A stretch of 64,000 nucleotides of DNA from Streptomyces capillispiralis (GCF_007829875.1 NZ_VIWV01000001.1:4310501-4374500), one strand, 5' to 3'; shown: positions 42,554 through 51,369, counted from the first letter of the stretch. The notes: generated from the sequence alone by a model not told the origin. A program made the numbers and translations.

Positions 42554-43483
42554 CTACGCCGCGTTCGCTTCCCCCGTCACCCTGACGTCGGGCAGCAGGC
42601 GTTCGTAGGCCGGGCGGTCGAAGTCGCCGGCCGTGGGGGAGAGGACCGTCGCCGCCGACAGGGCTGTCGCCCGGGCGAGGCGGTCGGGCCAGGGGCGGTG
42701 TTCCACCAGGGCCGACAGCAGACCCGCCACGACCGAGTCGCCGGCGCCGGTCGGGTTGCCGGGCAGCCGGGCCGGCGGGGCCGCGCGCCAGTGGCCCTCG
42801 GGGGTCAGCGCGAGCAGGCCCTCCGGGCCCAGGGAGGCGACCACCGTGCCCGCGCCGCGCCGGCGGGCGTCCTGGGCGGCGCGCAACGGCTCGTGGAAAC
42901 CGGTGAGTTCGGCCAGCTCCTCGGCGTTCGGCTTGAGGATGTCGGGGCGCCCGGCCACCCCGCGGCGCAGCGCCGCCCCACTGGTGTCGAGGAGGACCGG
43001 TACCCCGGCCGTGCGGGCGGTGCGGACCAGCCCGGCGTAGGCGCCCACCGGGACGCCCGGCGGGAGGCTGCCGCACAGGGCCACCGCCGAGGCGGACGCC
43101 AGCAGATCCCCGTACACCGCCTGGAAGGCGGACCACTCGGCGTGAGCGATCGTCGGGCCGGGCTCGTTGAGCTGGGTGGTGGAGCCGGAGCGCGCGTCGA
43201 CCACCGCGACGGTGCGGCGGGTGGGGCCCGACACCGGGACCAGCGCGTCCACCAGGCCCGGGACCTCGGTGAGCCGGTCCCGCAGGATCCGGCCCGTCGT
43301 GCCGCCCGCGAAACCGGTGACCGTCACCTCGTGGCCGAGGGCGGCGAGTACGCGGGCCACGTTGACACCCTTGCCGCCGGGGCGTTCGGTCACCTCGGAG
43401 ACGCGGTGGGAGGACCCCGGCCGCAGGGACGGCACGCGATGGGTGATGTCGAGAGCGGTGTTCAGCGTCACCGTGAGGATCAC
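42554..43483 (-). CDS. PfkB-type hexose-phosphate kinase (1-phosphofructokinase / tagatose kinase group)
   Basis: A 309-residue ribokinase-fold enzyme: MILTVTLNTALDITHRVP, ERPGGKGVNVARVLAALGHE and the catalytic anion hole NPTGAGDSVVAGLLSALVEH (Asp). The family phosphorylates fructose-1-P, tagatose-6-P or related sugars. It lies downstream of nagA and the ROK kinase on the same strand (119-bp gap), suggesting aminosugar catabolism, although no fruA is present. The GTG at 43483 has AAAGGGGAGG upstream. Confidence 0.9.
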   Translation of the reverse strand: MILTVTLNTALDITHRVPSLRPGSSHRVSEVTERPGGKGVNVARVLAALGHEVTVTGFAGGTTGRILRDRLTEVPGLVDALVPVSGPTRRTVAVVDARSGSTTQLNEPGPTIAHAEWSAFQAVYGDLLASASAVALCGSLPPGVPVGAYAGLVRTARTAGVPVLLDTSGAALRRGVAGRPDILKPNAEELAELTGFHEPLRAAQDARRRGAGTVVASLGPEGLLALTPEGHWRAAPPARLPGNPTGAGDSVVAGLLSALVEHRPWPDRLARATALSAATVLSPTAGDFDRPAYERLLPDVRVTGEANAA

Positions 43484-43601
43484 CGGGCCGACCTCCCCTT
43501 TTGTCTGCGCCCGCCGTGTGGCGCGGGGTCACGATCATGCCAAACGGACGGCGGTCGGCCCACCCCCCGGACCGGCCGCCGTCCGCCGACGGCGGGACGG
43601 A

Positions 43602-44747
43602 TCAGCCCAGTTGGGGATCGACCACCCATTCTCCCCGGCGCATCACGCCCTTGAGCACGAACTCCGCGTCCAGGACCACCAGGTCGGCGTCCTTGCCGGG
43701 CTCCAGGGAACCGATCCGGTCGTCCAGGCCGAGCAGCCGCGCCGGGTTGGCGGAGATCGCCGCGACCACGTCCTCGACGGGCAGCCCGTCCACCGTCACC
43801 GCCCGCCGGAAGGCGCGGTCCAGGGTGAGCGTGGAGCCGGCGATGGAGCCGCCCTCCACCAGCCGGGCCACGCCGTCCGCGACCTCGACCTCCATCGGGC
43901 CGAGCATGTAGCGGCCGTCGCCGAAGCCGGCCGCGTCCATCGCGTCGGTGATGAAGGCGACCCGGTCCCGGCCCGCGTGGTGGAAGGCGAGCTGGAGCGC
44001 GGCGGGGTGCAGATGCGTGCCGTCGTTGATCAGCTCGACGGTGACCCGCTCGTCCTCCAGCAGCGCGGCGATGGGGCCGGGGGCGCGGTGGCCGAGCGGG
44101 GGCATCGCGTTGAACAGGTGGGTGGCGACGGTCGCGCCCGCGTCGATGGCCGCGACCGTCTGCTCGTACGTGGCGTCCGTGTGCCCGACCGCCGCGATCA
44201 CCCCGTGCTCGGCGAGCAGCCGTACGGAGTCCAGGCCGCCCGGCAGCTCGGTGGCCAGGGTCATCATCCTCGCGTGGCCGTGCGCCGCGTCGATCAGCTT
44301 GCGGACCTCGGCCGGGTCCGGGTCGCGCAGCAGTTCCTCGTTGTGCGCGCCCTTGCGGCACGGCGAGATGAACGGCCCCTCGAAGTGGATGCCGGCGATC
44401 TCCTCCTGCTGGGCGAGTTCCGCCAGCATCCCGGCGTGCCGGGCGAGGAAGGCCAGGTCGCCGGTGACGGCGGAGGCGACGACCGTGGTGGTGCCGTGCA
44501 GGCGGTGGGTGCGGACGCCCCGGAGGACGTCCTCGGCGGTGCCGCCGGCGAAGGAGGTGCCGCCGCCGCCGTGGTTGTGGATGTCGACGAACCCGGGGAC
44601 CAGCCAGTGGCCGGACGCGTCGAGCGGCTCGGCCTGCCTGGGCGCGGTGGCCGCGATCCGCGTGCCCTCGACGATCACGCGGCCGTCGTCCACGATGCCG
44701 GTGGGCAGGACCACCCGGGCACCGGTGAGAACCGTGGTGGGGGCCAT
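43602..44747 (-). CDS. nagA: N-acetylglucosamine-6-phosphate deacetylase
   Basis: A 381-residue amidohydrolase removing acetate from GlcNAc-6-P. Motifs are GFVDIHNHGGGG, IHFEGPFISPCRKGAHNEEL (metal Glu), VGHTDATYEQTVAAIDAG (His), THLFNAMPPLGHR (His) and FITDAMDAAGFGDGRYMLGP (catalytic Asp). All ligands are intact. Its ATG overlaps the stop of the upstream ROK kinase gene by one base (TGATG), so the two are translationally coupled and probably DasR-controlled. Confidence 0.95.
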   Translation of the reverse strand: MAPTTVLTGARVVLPTGIVDDGRVIVEGTRIAATAPRQAEPLDASGHWLVPGFVDIHNHGGGGTSFAGGTAEDVLRGVRTHRLHGTTTVVASAVTGDLAFLARHAGMLAELAQQEEIAGIHFEGPFISPCRKGAHNEELLRDPDPAEVRKLIDAAHGHARMMTLATELPGGLDSVRLLAEHGVIAAVGHTDATYEQTVAAIDAGATVATHLFNAMPPLGHRAPGPIAALLEDERVTVELINDGTHLHPAALQLAFHHAGRDRVAFITDAMDAAGFGDGRYMLGPMEVEVADGVARLVEGGSIAGSTLTLDRAFRRAVTVDGLPVEDVVAAISANPARLLGLDDRIGSLEPGKDADLVVLDAEFVLKGVMRRGEWVVDPQLG

Positions 44748-45757
44748 CAGGTGGTTACCTCCGAGGGGTCAGGGGTCGAGGGGTCAGGGGTCGAGGGGTC
44801 AGGGGTCGAGGGGGCCGGCGCAGGGGGTGCGGGGCCGGTGGTGCCGAGGAGGTCCCAGGCCAGGAGCCCCGCGCCCAGGCATCCGGCGGTGTCCCCGAGG
44901 GCCGCGGGGACCAGGGACGGCAGCTTCTGGAAGGTGACCCGCCGCCGGACGGCCTCCCGCAGCGGTGTGAACAAGGTTTCCCCCGCCTCGGCCAGCCCGC
45001 CACCGATGATCAGCGTGCGGGGGTCCAGCAGGGTGAGCGCGGTGACCAGCCCGTCGGCGAGCGCGTCCACCGCCTCCTGCCACACCCGGCGCGCCCGGAC
45101 GTCCCCGGACTCGACGGCCTCGGCGCAGTCCGCCGCGTCCGCGCCCGGGTCGCCGCAGGCCGCCGCCCACGCCTCGCTCACCGCGGCGGCGGACGCGAAC
45201 CGCTCCAGACAGCCGCGCTGCCCGCACGGACAGGGCGCGCCCCCGGGCCGTACGACGATGTGGCCGATCTCGCCCGCGAAGCCGTGGGCACCCGCCTCGA
45301 CCCGGCCGTCGATGCCGATGGCGCCCGCGATGCCGGTGCCCAGCGGCACGAACAGGAAGCGGTCGGCGCCCCGGCCGGCGCCGATGCGGCCCTCGGCGAG
45401 CCCGCCGGCGCGGACGTCGTGGCCGAGGGCCACGGGGATGCCGCCGAGCCGTTCGGCGAGCAGGGCGCGCAGAGGGACGTCGCGCCAGCCGAGGTTGGCC
45501 GCGTAGACGGCGGTGCCGCCCGACTCGTCGACGATCCCGGGGACCGCGACACCGGCGGCGGAGGCGGCTTCGCCGTGCCGGCGGACGCCGTGGGCGCGCA
45601 GCTCGGACGCGAAGTCGAGGATGTCCGCGACCACCGCGTCCGGACCGCGGTCGCGGCGGGTGGCCCGGCGGTCCCGGTGCAGCAGCTCGCCGTCCGCCCC
45701 GACCAGGGCGGCCTTCATCGCGGTGCCGCCCACATCGAGGGCGATGACGTGTCTCAC
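44747..45757 (-). CDS. nagK: ROK family N-acetylglucosamine kinase-like protein
   Basis: A 336-residue sugar kinase: VIALDVGGTAMKAAL is the ATP loop, VALGHDVRAGGLAEGRIGAG has the catalytic Asp, GFAGEIGHIVVRPGGAPCPC with GQRGCLERFAS contains the ROK zinc motif CxCGxxGCxE, and LLDPRTLIIGGGLAEAG closes the fold. GlcNAc-6-P made here feeds NagA. The C-terminus carries three STPDP repeats encoded by a 15-bp tandem repeat. GTG 45757 was chosen at the conserved N-terminus; the very long upstream open frame is composition only. Confidence 0.9.
   Translation of the reverse strand: MRHVIALDVGGTAMKAALVGADGELLHRDRRATRRDRGPDAVVADILDFASELRAHGVRRHGEAASAAGVAVPGIVDESGGTAVYAANLGWRDVPLRALLAERLGGIPVALGHDVRAGGLAEGRIGAGRGADRFLFVPLGTGIAGAIGIDGRVEAGAHGFAGEIGHIVVRPGGAPCPCGQRGCLERFASAAAVSEAWAAACGDPGADAADCAEAVESGDVRARRVWQEAVDALADGLVTALTLLDPRTLIIGGGLAEAGETLFTPLREAVRRRVTFQKLPSLVPAALGDTAGCLGAGLLAWDLLGTTGPAPPAPAPSTPDPSTPDPSTPDPSEVTT
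44763..44807 (-). repeat. 15-bp tandem repeat, three exact copies, in nagK
   Basis: gaggggtcaggggtc occurs at 44763-44777, 44778-44792 and 44793-44807. It encodes the STPDP repeats at the kinase C-terminus. Identical copies indicate recent expansion. Confidence 0.92.
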
Positions 45758-45787
45758 GGGGAACAGTGTGGCCCGGGGACCCTCAAG

Positions 45788-45817
45788 AGGTCTAGTCCAC
45801 TCACGTGGTGTAGACCT
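45788..45817. promoter_or_regulatory. DasR-type operator pair between nagK and the sugar-binding protein gene
   Basis: AGGTCTAGTCCAC and GTGGTGTAGACCT face each other across TCAC. Each arm resembles the DasR responsive element core (GGTCTAGACC flanked by TGG/CCA), matching 11 of 13 positions when one is inverted on the other. Placement is between divergent aminosugar genes known as DasR targets in S. coelicolor. Confidence 0.75.
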
Positions 45818-45844
45818 TATTCCGATTATCGAAAGACGTTCGGA

Positions 45845-47146
45845 ATGGCGCGGAGCGCCGGGGTAGGGGCAAGGCAAGTGCAGCGGCGGGTCGGGACAAG
45901 GGCGATCGCGGTGGTGTCCGCACTGGGGCTGACGGGAGTCCTCGGCGGATGCGGAGTCGGCGGCGGATCGTCGGACGTGACGCTGAGGCTGGTCGCCGCC
46001 GACTACGGCGACAGCGCGGCCAACAGCTCCGAGAAGTACTGGGCGGACCTGGTCGAGCGGTACGAGGCCGAGCACCCCGACGTGAAGATCGACGTCAGCG
46101 TCCACTCCTGGAGCGACGTCGACCGCAAGGTCAGGGAGATGGTCGACGCGGGCGACCCGCCGGACCTGGCACAGATCGGCGCCTACGCCGACTACGCGGC
46201 CGCGGGCAAGCTCTACAAGGCCGGTGACCTGCTCTCCATCCCCGTGCAGGCGGACTTCCTCTCGCAGCTGTCCACCGCGGGCGAGGTCAACAGCGTGCAG
46301 TACGGGATGCCGTTCGCCTCCTCCACGCGCGTGCTCTTCTACAACAAGGAGCTGTTCGCCGAGGCCGGCATCACCCCGCCGAAGACCTGGGAGGAGCTCG
46401 CCGCCGGCGCCGAGGCGCTCAAGGCGGAGGGCGTGAAGTACCCGTACGCGCTGCCGCTCGGCCCGGAGGAGGCGCAGGCCGAGACCATGCAGTGGCTGCT
46501 CAGCGGCGAGGGCGGCTACACCGACATCACGGGCACCTACAGCATCGACTCCGTGCAGAACGTCCAGACCTTCACCTGGCTGAAGGACGAGCTGGTCGGC
46601 AAGGGCCTCACCGGGCCGGTGGCGCCCGGCAAGCTGGACCGGGCCGCCGCGTTCGCCGCGTTCGCGGCCGGTGACGTCGGCATGCTCAACGGGCACCCCT
46701 CGCTGATGGGGATGGCCGAGAAGAAGGGCGTGAAGTTCGGCATGGTGCCGACGCCCGGTGTGGACGGCGAGAGCCCCTCCACGCTCGGTGTCGCCGACTG
46801 GATGATGGCCTTCAACCAGAACGGCCACCGCGACCAGGTGGGCGACTTCCTCGACTTCGTCTACAGCGAGGAGAACGTGCTCGACTTCTCCCGCGAGTAC
46901 AACCTGCTGCCGGTCACCAACTCCGCGTCCCGCGCGATGGCCGCGTCCGACGAGGACAAGGACCTCAAGCCGTTCCTCGACCAGCTGCCGGCCTCGGAGC
47001 TCTACCCGGTCGGCAACACCTCCTGGGCGGCGGTCAACGCGGCGGTCAAGAAGCAGATCGGCAAGGCGGTCGCCCCGAACGGCAGCCCCGAGGGCGTCCT
47101 GGGCGGGCTCCAGGCGACGGCGACGCGCGCGGAGAGCGCGGAGTAG
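45845..47146 (+). CDS. Extracellular sugar-binding lipoprotein of an ABC importer
   Basis: A 433-residue family 1 solute-binding protein. The signal peptide IAVVSALGLTGVLGGCGVGG has lipobox LGGC. The mature part has RYEAEHPDVKIDVSVHSWSD, PDLAQIGAYADYAAAGKLYK, YGMPFASSTRVLFYNKELFA, then AGDVGMLNGHPSLMGMAEKK. No permease genes follow, so the partners must lie elsewhere; MsiK (29223) is the likely ATPase. The ligand is probably an aminosugar or oligosaccharide, given the divergent nagK-nagA and the shared DasR-like site. Confidence 0.9.
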   Translation: MARSAGVGARQVQRRVGTRAIAVVSALGLTGVLGGCGVGGGSSDVTLRLVAADYGDSAANSSEKYWADLVERYEAEHPDVKIDVSVHSWSDVDRKVREMVDAGDPPDLAQIGAYADYAAAGKLYKAGDLLSIPVQADFLSQLSTAGEVNSVQYGMPFASSTRVLFYNKELFAEAGITPPKTWEELAAGAEALKAEGVKYPYALPLGPEEAQAETMQWLLSGEGGYTDITGTYSIDSVQNVQTFTWLKDELVGKGLTGPVAPGKLDRAAAFAAFAAGDVGMLNGHPSLMGMAEKKGVKFGMVPTPGVDGESPSTLGVADWMMAFNQNGHRDQVGDFLDFVYSEENVLDFSREYNLLPVTNSASRAMAASDEDKDLKPFLDQLPASELYPVGNTSWAAVNAAVKKQIGKAVAPNGSPEGVLGGLQATATRAESAE

Positions 47147-47156
47147 CCTGCGGGAC

Positions 47157-47432
47157 ATGGACGTGGGGGACGCGAGGGACGAGGGGCACGACGAGCACGG
47201 CGGGGCCGGGCAGCTGGCCCGGCGCGAGCGGGACATCCTCGCGCTGGAACGCCGGGGCTTCACCGGCCCCGGTGTGAAGGAGCGGGCGATCCGCGAGGAA
47301 CTGGGCCTGGCCCCGGTCCGCTACTACCAGCTCCTCAACGCCCTCCTCGACGACCCCCGCGCCCTCGCCCACGACCCGGTGACGGTGAACCGCCTGCGCC
47401 GCATCCGGGACACCCGGCGCTCGGAACGCTGA
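47157..47432 (+). CDS. DUF3263 protein
   Basis: A 91-residue helical protein: LARRERDILALERRGFTGPG, VKERAIREELGLAPVRYYQL and LNALLDDPRALAHDPVTVNR. This is DUF3263, a helix-turn-helix-like family confined to actinobacteria. TAGCCT, which contains the TAG stop codon of the upstream lipoprotein gene, lies 7 nt before the ATG and could be a leaderless -10 box. A terminator begins at its stop codon. Confidence 0.9.
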   Translation: MDVGDARDEGHDEHGGAGQLARRERDILALERRGFTGPGVKERAIREELGLAPVRYYQLLNALLDDPRALAHDPVTVNRLRRIRDTRRSER

Positions 47433-47461
47433 ACGGCCCCGCCGGCGCCCGCGGGGCCGTT
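47432..47461. terminator. Terminator after the DUF3263 gene
   Basis: AACGGCCCCGC (47432-47442) pairs with GCGGGGCCGTT (47451-47461). The stem starts on the last base of the stop codon. The following 210 bp up to otsB hold no gene I can support. Confidence 0.85.
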
Positions 47462-47674
47462 ACCGAGGGCGAGACTCAGGTGCCGGTGCAGGAGCCGGGC
47501 GGCGCGTGCCGCCTGCCCGCCGTCACCCGCCGGCCTGCGCCCGCGGCCGTCGCGCCGAACACGGCCGGTCGCGCGGTGTGCGGACCCAGGTGCGCAGGGC
47601 GCGGGCGCGGGTGTGCGACGGGGTGCCCCTGTCCGACGGAGCGCCCGTGTCCGGCACGGTGCCGTGCGTGCCCG

Positions 47675-48559
47675 TCAGGGCAGCCTGTCCGCCAGTGCCC
47701 GCAGCAGCCGTACGACCCCCTCGGGGCCGTCGACCACCACGTCGGCGCGGTCGCGCAGCTCCGTGACCTCGTCGCTGCCGCTGCACACCAGCAGCCCCGG
47801 CACACCGGTGTCGCGGAGCTTGTCGACGGCGGTGTAGGCGGGGAGGTCGCCCAGGTCGTCACCGGCGTACAGGACCGACCCGGCGCCGATCTGCCGGGCG
47901 TACTCCGTGAGGGCGACGCCCTTGTCCATGCCGGGCGGGCGCAGCTCCAGGACCATGCGGCCCGGCTCGACGATCAGGCCGTGCCGGGTGGCGAGGTCGG
48001 TCAGCGGCTCGCGCAGCGCCTCGAAGGCGGCCTGCGGATCGCCGGCCCGGCGGGTGTGGACGGCCACCGCCCGCCCCTTCTCCTCGATCCAGGTCCCCTG
48101 CCACGCGCCGACCCGGTCCAGCAGCCCCGGCAGCTCCGCACGGGCGGCGGCGACACCGGGGTGCGGGGCGGGCGCGCTGACCGTACCGGTGACGGCGTCC
48201 CAGCGCTCGGCGCCGTAGTGGCCGAGAACGACGAGGTGCTCCAGACCGGGGACGCCCGCGAAGCCGCCGTTGCGCACCGCGACGCCCGCCGGCCGGCCGG
48301 TGACGACCGCGACCGAGGCCACCTTCGGCGCGAGGGCGGCGAGCGCGGCCACCGCGTCGGGGTGGGCGCGGGCCTGCTCGGGGTCGGCCACGATCGGCGC
48401 GAGCGTGCCGTCGAAGTCGAGCCCGACCAACGCCTTGTCCGGCCGTGCGAGAAGGGCCTCCAGCCCTTCCCGGCCGGCCCGCGCGGCGGGCGTCGGCAGG
48501 TCGTCGGTGGCACGTGTGTCCGGGGTCTTCGGGTCCGTGGAATCCGTAGGGCTGCCCAT
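47675..48559 (-). CDS. otsB: Trehalose-6-phosphate phosphatase
   Basis: A 294-residue HAD-family phosphatase: LVGLDFDGTLAPIVADPEQA (nucleophile Asp), VAVVTGRPAG (Ser/Thr motif), LVVLGHYGAERWDAVTG, and the C-terminal LRPPGMDKGVALTEYARQIG with VLYAGDDLGDLPAYTAVDKL. It converts trehalose-6-P to trehalose in the OtsAB pathway. ATG 48559 has a TAGGTT box 7 nt upstream, in a 17-nt leader identical to that of otsA. It is separated from otsA by a hairpin, so each gene may be transcribed on its own. Confidence 0.94.
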   Translation of the reverse strand: MGSPTDSTDPKTPDTRATDDLPTPAARAGREGLEALLARPDKALVGLDFDGTLAPIVADPEQARAHPDAVAALAALAPKVASVAVVTGRPAGVAVRNGGFAGVPGLEHLVVLGHYGAERWDAVTGTVSAPAPHPGVAAARAELPGLLDRVGAWQGTWIEEKGRAVAVHTRRAGDPQAAFEALREPLTDLATRHGLIVEPGRMVLELRPPGMDKGVALTEYARQIGAGSVLYAGDDLGDLPAYTAVDKLRDTGVPGLLVCSGSDEVTELRDRADVVVDGPEGVVRLLRALADRLP

Positions 48560-48597
48560 ACGCCTCAACCTATCCACGCCCGCGCGTTCGCACGCCT

Positions 48598-48622
48598 GCC
48601 TGACCGGTCGTACCGGTCAGGC
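48598..48622 (-). terminator. Hairpin at the end of otsA
   Basis: GCCTGACCGGT (48598-48608) and ACCGGTCAGGC (48612-48622) form a perfect 11-bp stem with a CGT loop, spanning the otsA stop codon. Confidence 0.75.
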
Positions 48623-50032
48623 GGGCGGCTGCTCCCGCAGCGCGTTCAGCTGGTCCAGGAACCACCGGGCCGGGGGGAGCGCGGTCGCCGCCGCGGCCAG
48701 GCGCTTGCCGCGGTCGGCGCGCTCCTCCGCCCCCATGGTCAGGGCCTCGTGGAGGGCGCGGGCGGTGTCGACGACGTCGTAGGGGTTGACGGTGATCGCG
48801 TCCTCGCCCAGCTCCTCGTGGGCGCCCGCCTCCCGGGACAGCACCAGCGCGCAGCCCGCGTCGGAGACGACCGGGACCTCCTTGGCGACCAGGTTCATGC
48901 CGTCGCGGATCGGGTTGACCAGGGCCACGTCCGCCAGCCGGTACGCGGCCAGGGAGCGCGCGAAGTCGTCCTTGACGTGCAGCACGACCGGCCGCCAGCC
49001 GGGCGTGCCGAACCGCTCGTTGATCTCCTCCGCCACCCGTCGCACCTCGGCGGTGTAGTCGCGGTACACGGCGAGGTCCTGCCGGGAGGGGTAGGCGAAG
49101 GCGACGTGCACGACGCGCTCGCGCCACTCGGGGTGGTCCTCCAGGAGCTGCCGGTACGCCAGCAGACCGCGCACGATGTTCTTCGACAGCTCGGTGCGGT
49201 CGACCCGGACGACGGTCCGGCGTGCCCCGCCGTCGGGGGCCGTGCCGATCTCCTCCCGCAGCGCGGCGATCCGCTCCTCGACGTCCGGTTCGTGGGAACG
49301 GGCGCGCAGGAAGTCGGCGTCCGCGCCCAGCCCGTGCACCCCGATCCGGGTGTCCCCGAGCCCGCCCGCGAACCGCTCGCAGCACGCGGTGAACGCGTCC
49401 GCCCAGCGGTGGGTGAGGAAGCCGAGCCGGTCGGCGCCCAGCATCCCGCGCAGCACCTGCTCGGCGATGTCGTCGGGCAGCATCCGGAAGTACTCCGGCG
49501 GCGCCCAGGGGGTGTGCGAGAAGTGACCGATGCGCAGATCGGGGCGGAGCGCGCGGAGCATGCCCGGGACCAGCGTCAGGTGGTAGTCCTGCACGACCAC
49601 CGCGGCGCCCTGCGCGGCCTCCTCGGCCAGCGCCTCGGCGAACGCGCGGTTGTAGTCCTCGTACGACGCCCACTGCCGGCGGAACTCCGCGTCGAAGACC
49701 GGCTCCAGGGGGGTCTGGTACAGCATGTGGTGCACGAGCCACAGCACCGAGTTGGCGATCCCGTTGTACGCGTCCGCGTGCACGCCCGCGGGGATGTCCA
49801 GCATCCGCACGCCGTCCTCGCCGACGCCGCGCCGCACGGCCTCGCGGTCGCCGTCGGACAGCGCCGAGCACACCCACAGCGCCCCCGCCTCCGGCCCGAT
49901 CGCGGAGAGCCCGGACACCAGCCCGCCGCCGCCCCGCCTGGCCCGCAGCGAACCGTCCTCCCGCACCTCGTACGACACGGGCCCCCGATTGGAGGCGACC
50001 AGCACCTGAGCAGCACCGAACCTTGAAGCCAT
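48617..50032 (-). CDS. otsA: Trehalose-6-phosphate synthase
   Basis: A 471-residue GT20 glycosyltransferase joining UDP-(or GDP-)glucose to glucose-6-P. Signatures: VASNRGPVSYEV, RRGGGGLVSGLSAIG, VVVQDYHLTLVPGMLRALRP, HFSHTPWAPPEYFRMLPD, VRVDRTELSKNIVRGLLAYR, and LVNPIRDGMNLVAKEVPVVS with VLSREAGAHEELGEDAITVN. All are intact and the length is the family norm. ATG 50032 sits 7 nt after TAGGTT and has only GAGG as a weak ribosome binding site. Confidence 0.95.
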   Translation of the reverse strand: MASRFGAAQVLVASNRGPVSYEVREDGSLRARRGGGGLVSGLSAIGPEAGALWVCSALSDGDREAVRRGVGEDGVRMLDIPAGVHADAYNGIANSVLWLVHHMLYQTPLEPVFDAEFRRQWASYEDYNRAFAEALAEEAAQGAAVVVQDYHLTLVPGMLRALRPDLRIGHFSHTPWAPPEYFRMLPDDIAEQVLRGMLGADRLGFLTHRWADAFTACCERFAGGLGDTRIGVHGLGADADFLRARSHEPDVEERIAALREEIGTAPDGGARRTVVRVDRTELSKNIVRGLLAYRQLLEDHPEWRERVVHVAFAYPSRQDLAVYRDYTAEVRRVAEEINERFGTPGWRPVVLHVKDDFARSLAAYRLADVALVNPIRDGMNLVAKEVPVVSDAGCALVLSREAGAHEELGEDAITVNPYDVVDTARALHEALTMGAEERADRGKRLAAAATALPPARWFLDQLNALREQPPA

Positions 50033-50093
50033 ACGCCTCAACCTAGCCCGGCCCCCGGAACCTCAAACGTGCCGGCCGGCCGTATACGACGGC

Positions 50094-51098
50094 TCAGGCC
50101 ACCCGGCGTGCCTGGTACTCCGCGATCTCCCTCATCGGGGGGCGTTCCTCGGTGTCGACGGAGTAGGTGCGGGGTTCGAAGTTGTCGCCCATGCGCTCGA
50201 ACTGGGTCAGGGACGGCCGGATCAGATGGCCGCGGGCCAGGCGGAGCTGGGCGGTGCGGTAGATCGCGGCGGCCATCCGGCCGAGGGCCTGGCCGTCCTG
50301 GTGGCGGTGTTTGCGGACCCCGACGTCGACCTGGGCCAGGGCGTCCAGGCCGACCAGGTGCAGGGCGTCGACCAGCATGCCCAGCTCGACGCCGTACCCG
50401 ACGGGGAAGGGGAGCTGTTCCAGGAGGGTGCGGCGGGCCGCGTACTCGCCGCCCAGCGGCTGGACGAAGCCGGCCAGCCGGGGCCAGTGCATGTTCAGCA
50501 GCGGGCGGGCCATCAGCTCCGTCACCCGGCCGCCCTGGCCGGCGGCGGCCGTGCCGGAGGCGGGTCCGTCGGACACCGTGAGGGGACGGTCGTACATGGC
50601 CTTGACCAGGTGCACGTCCGGGTCGGTGAGGAGCGGGCCGACGATGCCGGAGACGAAGTCGGCGGAGAAGTCCCGCAGGTCCGCGTCGACGAAGCAGACG
50701 ATGTCGCCGGAGGTGACCAGCAGGGACCGCCACAGCACCTCGCCCTTGCCGGGCACCGCCGGTATCCGGGGCAGGATCGCGTCCCGGTGCACCACGGTGG
50801 CGCCCGCCGCCGCCGCCACCTCGGCCGTGCGGTCGGTCGAGCCCGAGTCGACCACCACGACCTCGTCGACCAGCGGGGCCCGCTCCACCAGCTCGCGCCG
50901 GATGACCGACACGATCGAGCCGACCGTCGCCTCCTCGTTGAGCGCGGGCAGCACCACGCTCACCGTCTGGCCCGTGGCGCGCTTCGCGGCCAGGACCCGG
51001 TGGAGCGGGCGGTCGGCCACCGACCAGGAACGGTCGGCCAGCCAGCGCTCGACTTCTTCCAGCACGACTCCCGGGCTCCTCACTGGCCTGTGATCCAT
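50094..51098 (-). CDS. gpgS: Glucosyl-3-phosphoglycerate synthase
   Basis: A 334-residue GT81 glycosyltransferase: VSVVLPALNEEATVGSIVSV, VVDSGSTDRTAEVAAAAGAT, GKGEVLWRSLLVTSGDIVCF and VDADLRDFSADFVSGIVGPL (metal Asp-x-Asp), then QPLGGEYAARRTLLEQLPFP. It transfers glucose from UDP-glucose to 3-phosphoglycerate, the first step to glucosylglycerate or methylglucose polysaccharide. Next to otsA/otsB it points to compatible-solute synthesis. No gpgP phosphatase is adjacent. Confidence 0.92.
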   Translation of the reverse strand: MDHRPVRSPGVVLEEVERWLADRSWSVADRPLHRVLAAKRATGQTVSVVLPALNEEATVGSIVSVIRRELVERAPLVDEVVVVDSGSTDRTAEVAAAAGATVVHRDAILPRIPAVPGKGEVLWRSLLVTSGDIVCFVDADLRDFSADFVSGIVGPLLTDPDVHLVKAMYDRPLTVSDGPASGTAAAGQGGRVTELMARPLLNMHWPRLAGFVQPLGGEYAARRTLLEQLPFPVGYGVELGMLVDALHLVGLDALAQVDVGVRKHRHQDGQALGRMAAAIYRTAQLRLARGHLIRPSLTQFERMGDNFEPRTYSVDTEERPPMREIAEYQARRVA

Positions 51099-51205
51099 CT
51101 CGCGGTTCGGACGACTATCTCAACCATGCAGGCCGTCGGTTACAGTCTTGAACAACGCCGATGACCACCGCATGCCGGGGTCGTGGCGCCCACAACTGAA
51201 CACCG

Positions 51206-51349
51206 CTCATCCAGAGGGGCAGAGGGATACGGCCCGATGAAGCCCCGGCAACCCTCCAGTCGGTTCTTGTCACACGGACGTGGCGAGGCTCCCGGCTAGG
51301 GAAGGTGCCAAATCCGTCTCACGGCGAGATGCGTCGTGAGGAAGATGAG
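51206..51349 (+). ncRNA. SAM-I (S-box) riboswitch
   Basis: All conserved SAM-I blocks are present in order: CTCATCCAGAGGGGCAGAGG, GATACGGCCCGATGAAGCCC, CGGCAACC, GGTGCCAAATCC and the closing GATGCGTCGTGAGGAAGATGAG region (P1 CTCAT with ATGAG). It ends 20 bp before the thrC start with GAGGAGAAAGG, the thrC ribosome binding site, so SAM binding could hide translation start. Confidence 0.93.
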
Positions 51350-51369
51350 GAGAAAGGGCCTCGCCTCAC

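Noticed and set aside
44747..47263. A long N-terminal extension of the ROK kinase
   Set aside because: The family N-terminus (VIALDVGGTAMKAAL) starts at 45757; the extension is antisense to the sugar-binding gene and crosses the DasR-like operator.
47480..50026. An 848-codon plus-strand open frame
   Set aside because: It is antisense to otsB and otsA, with no domains and no start signal.
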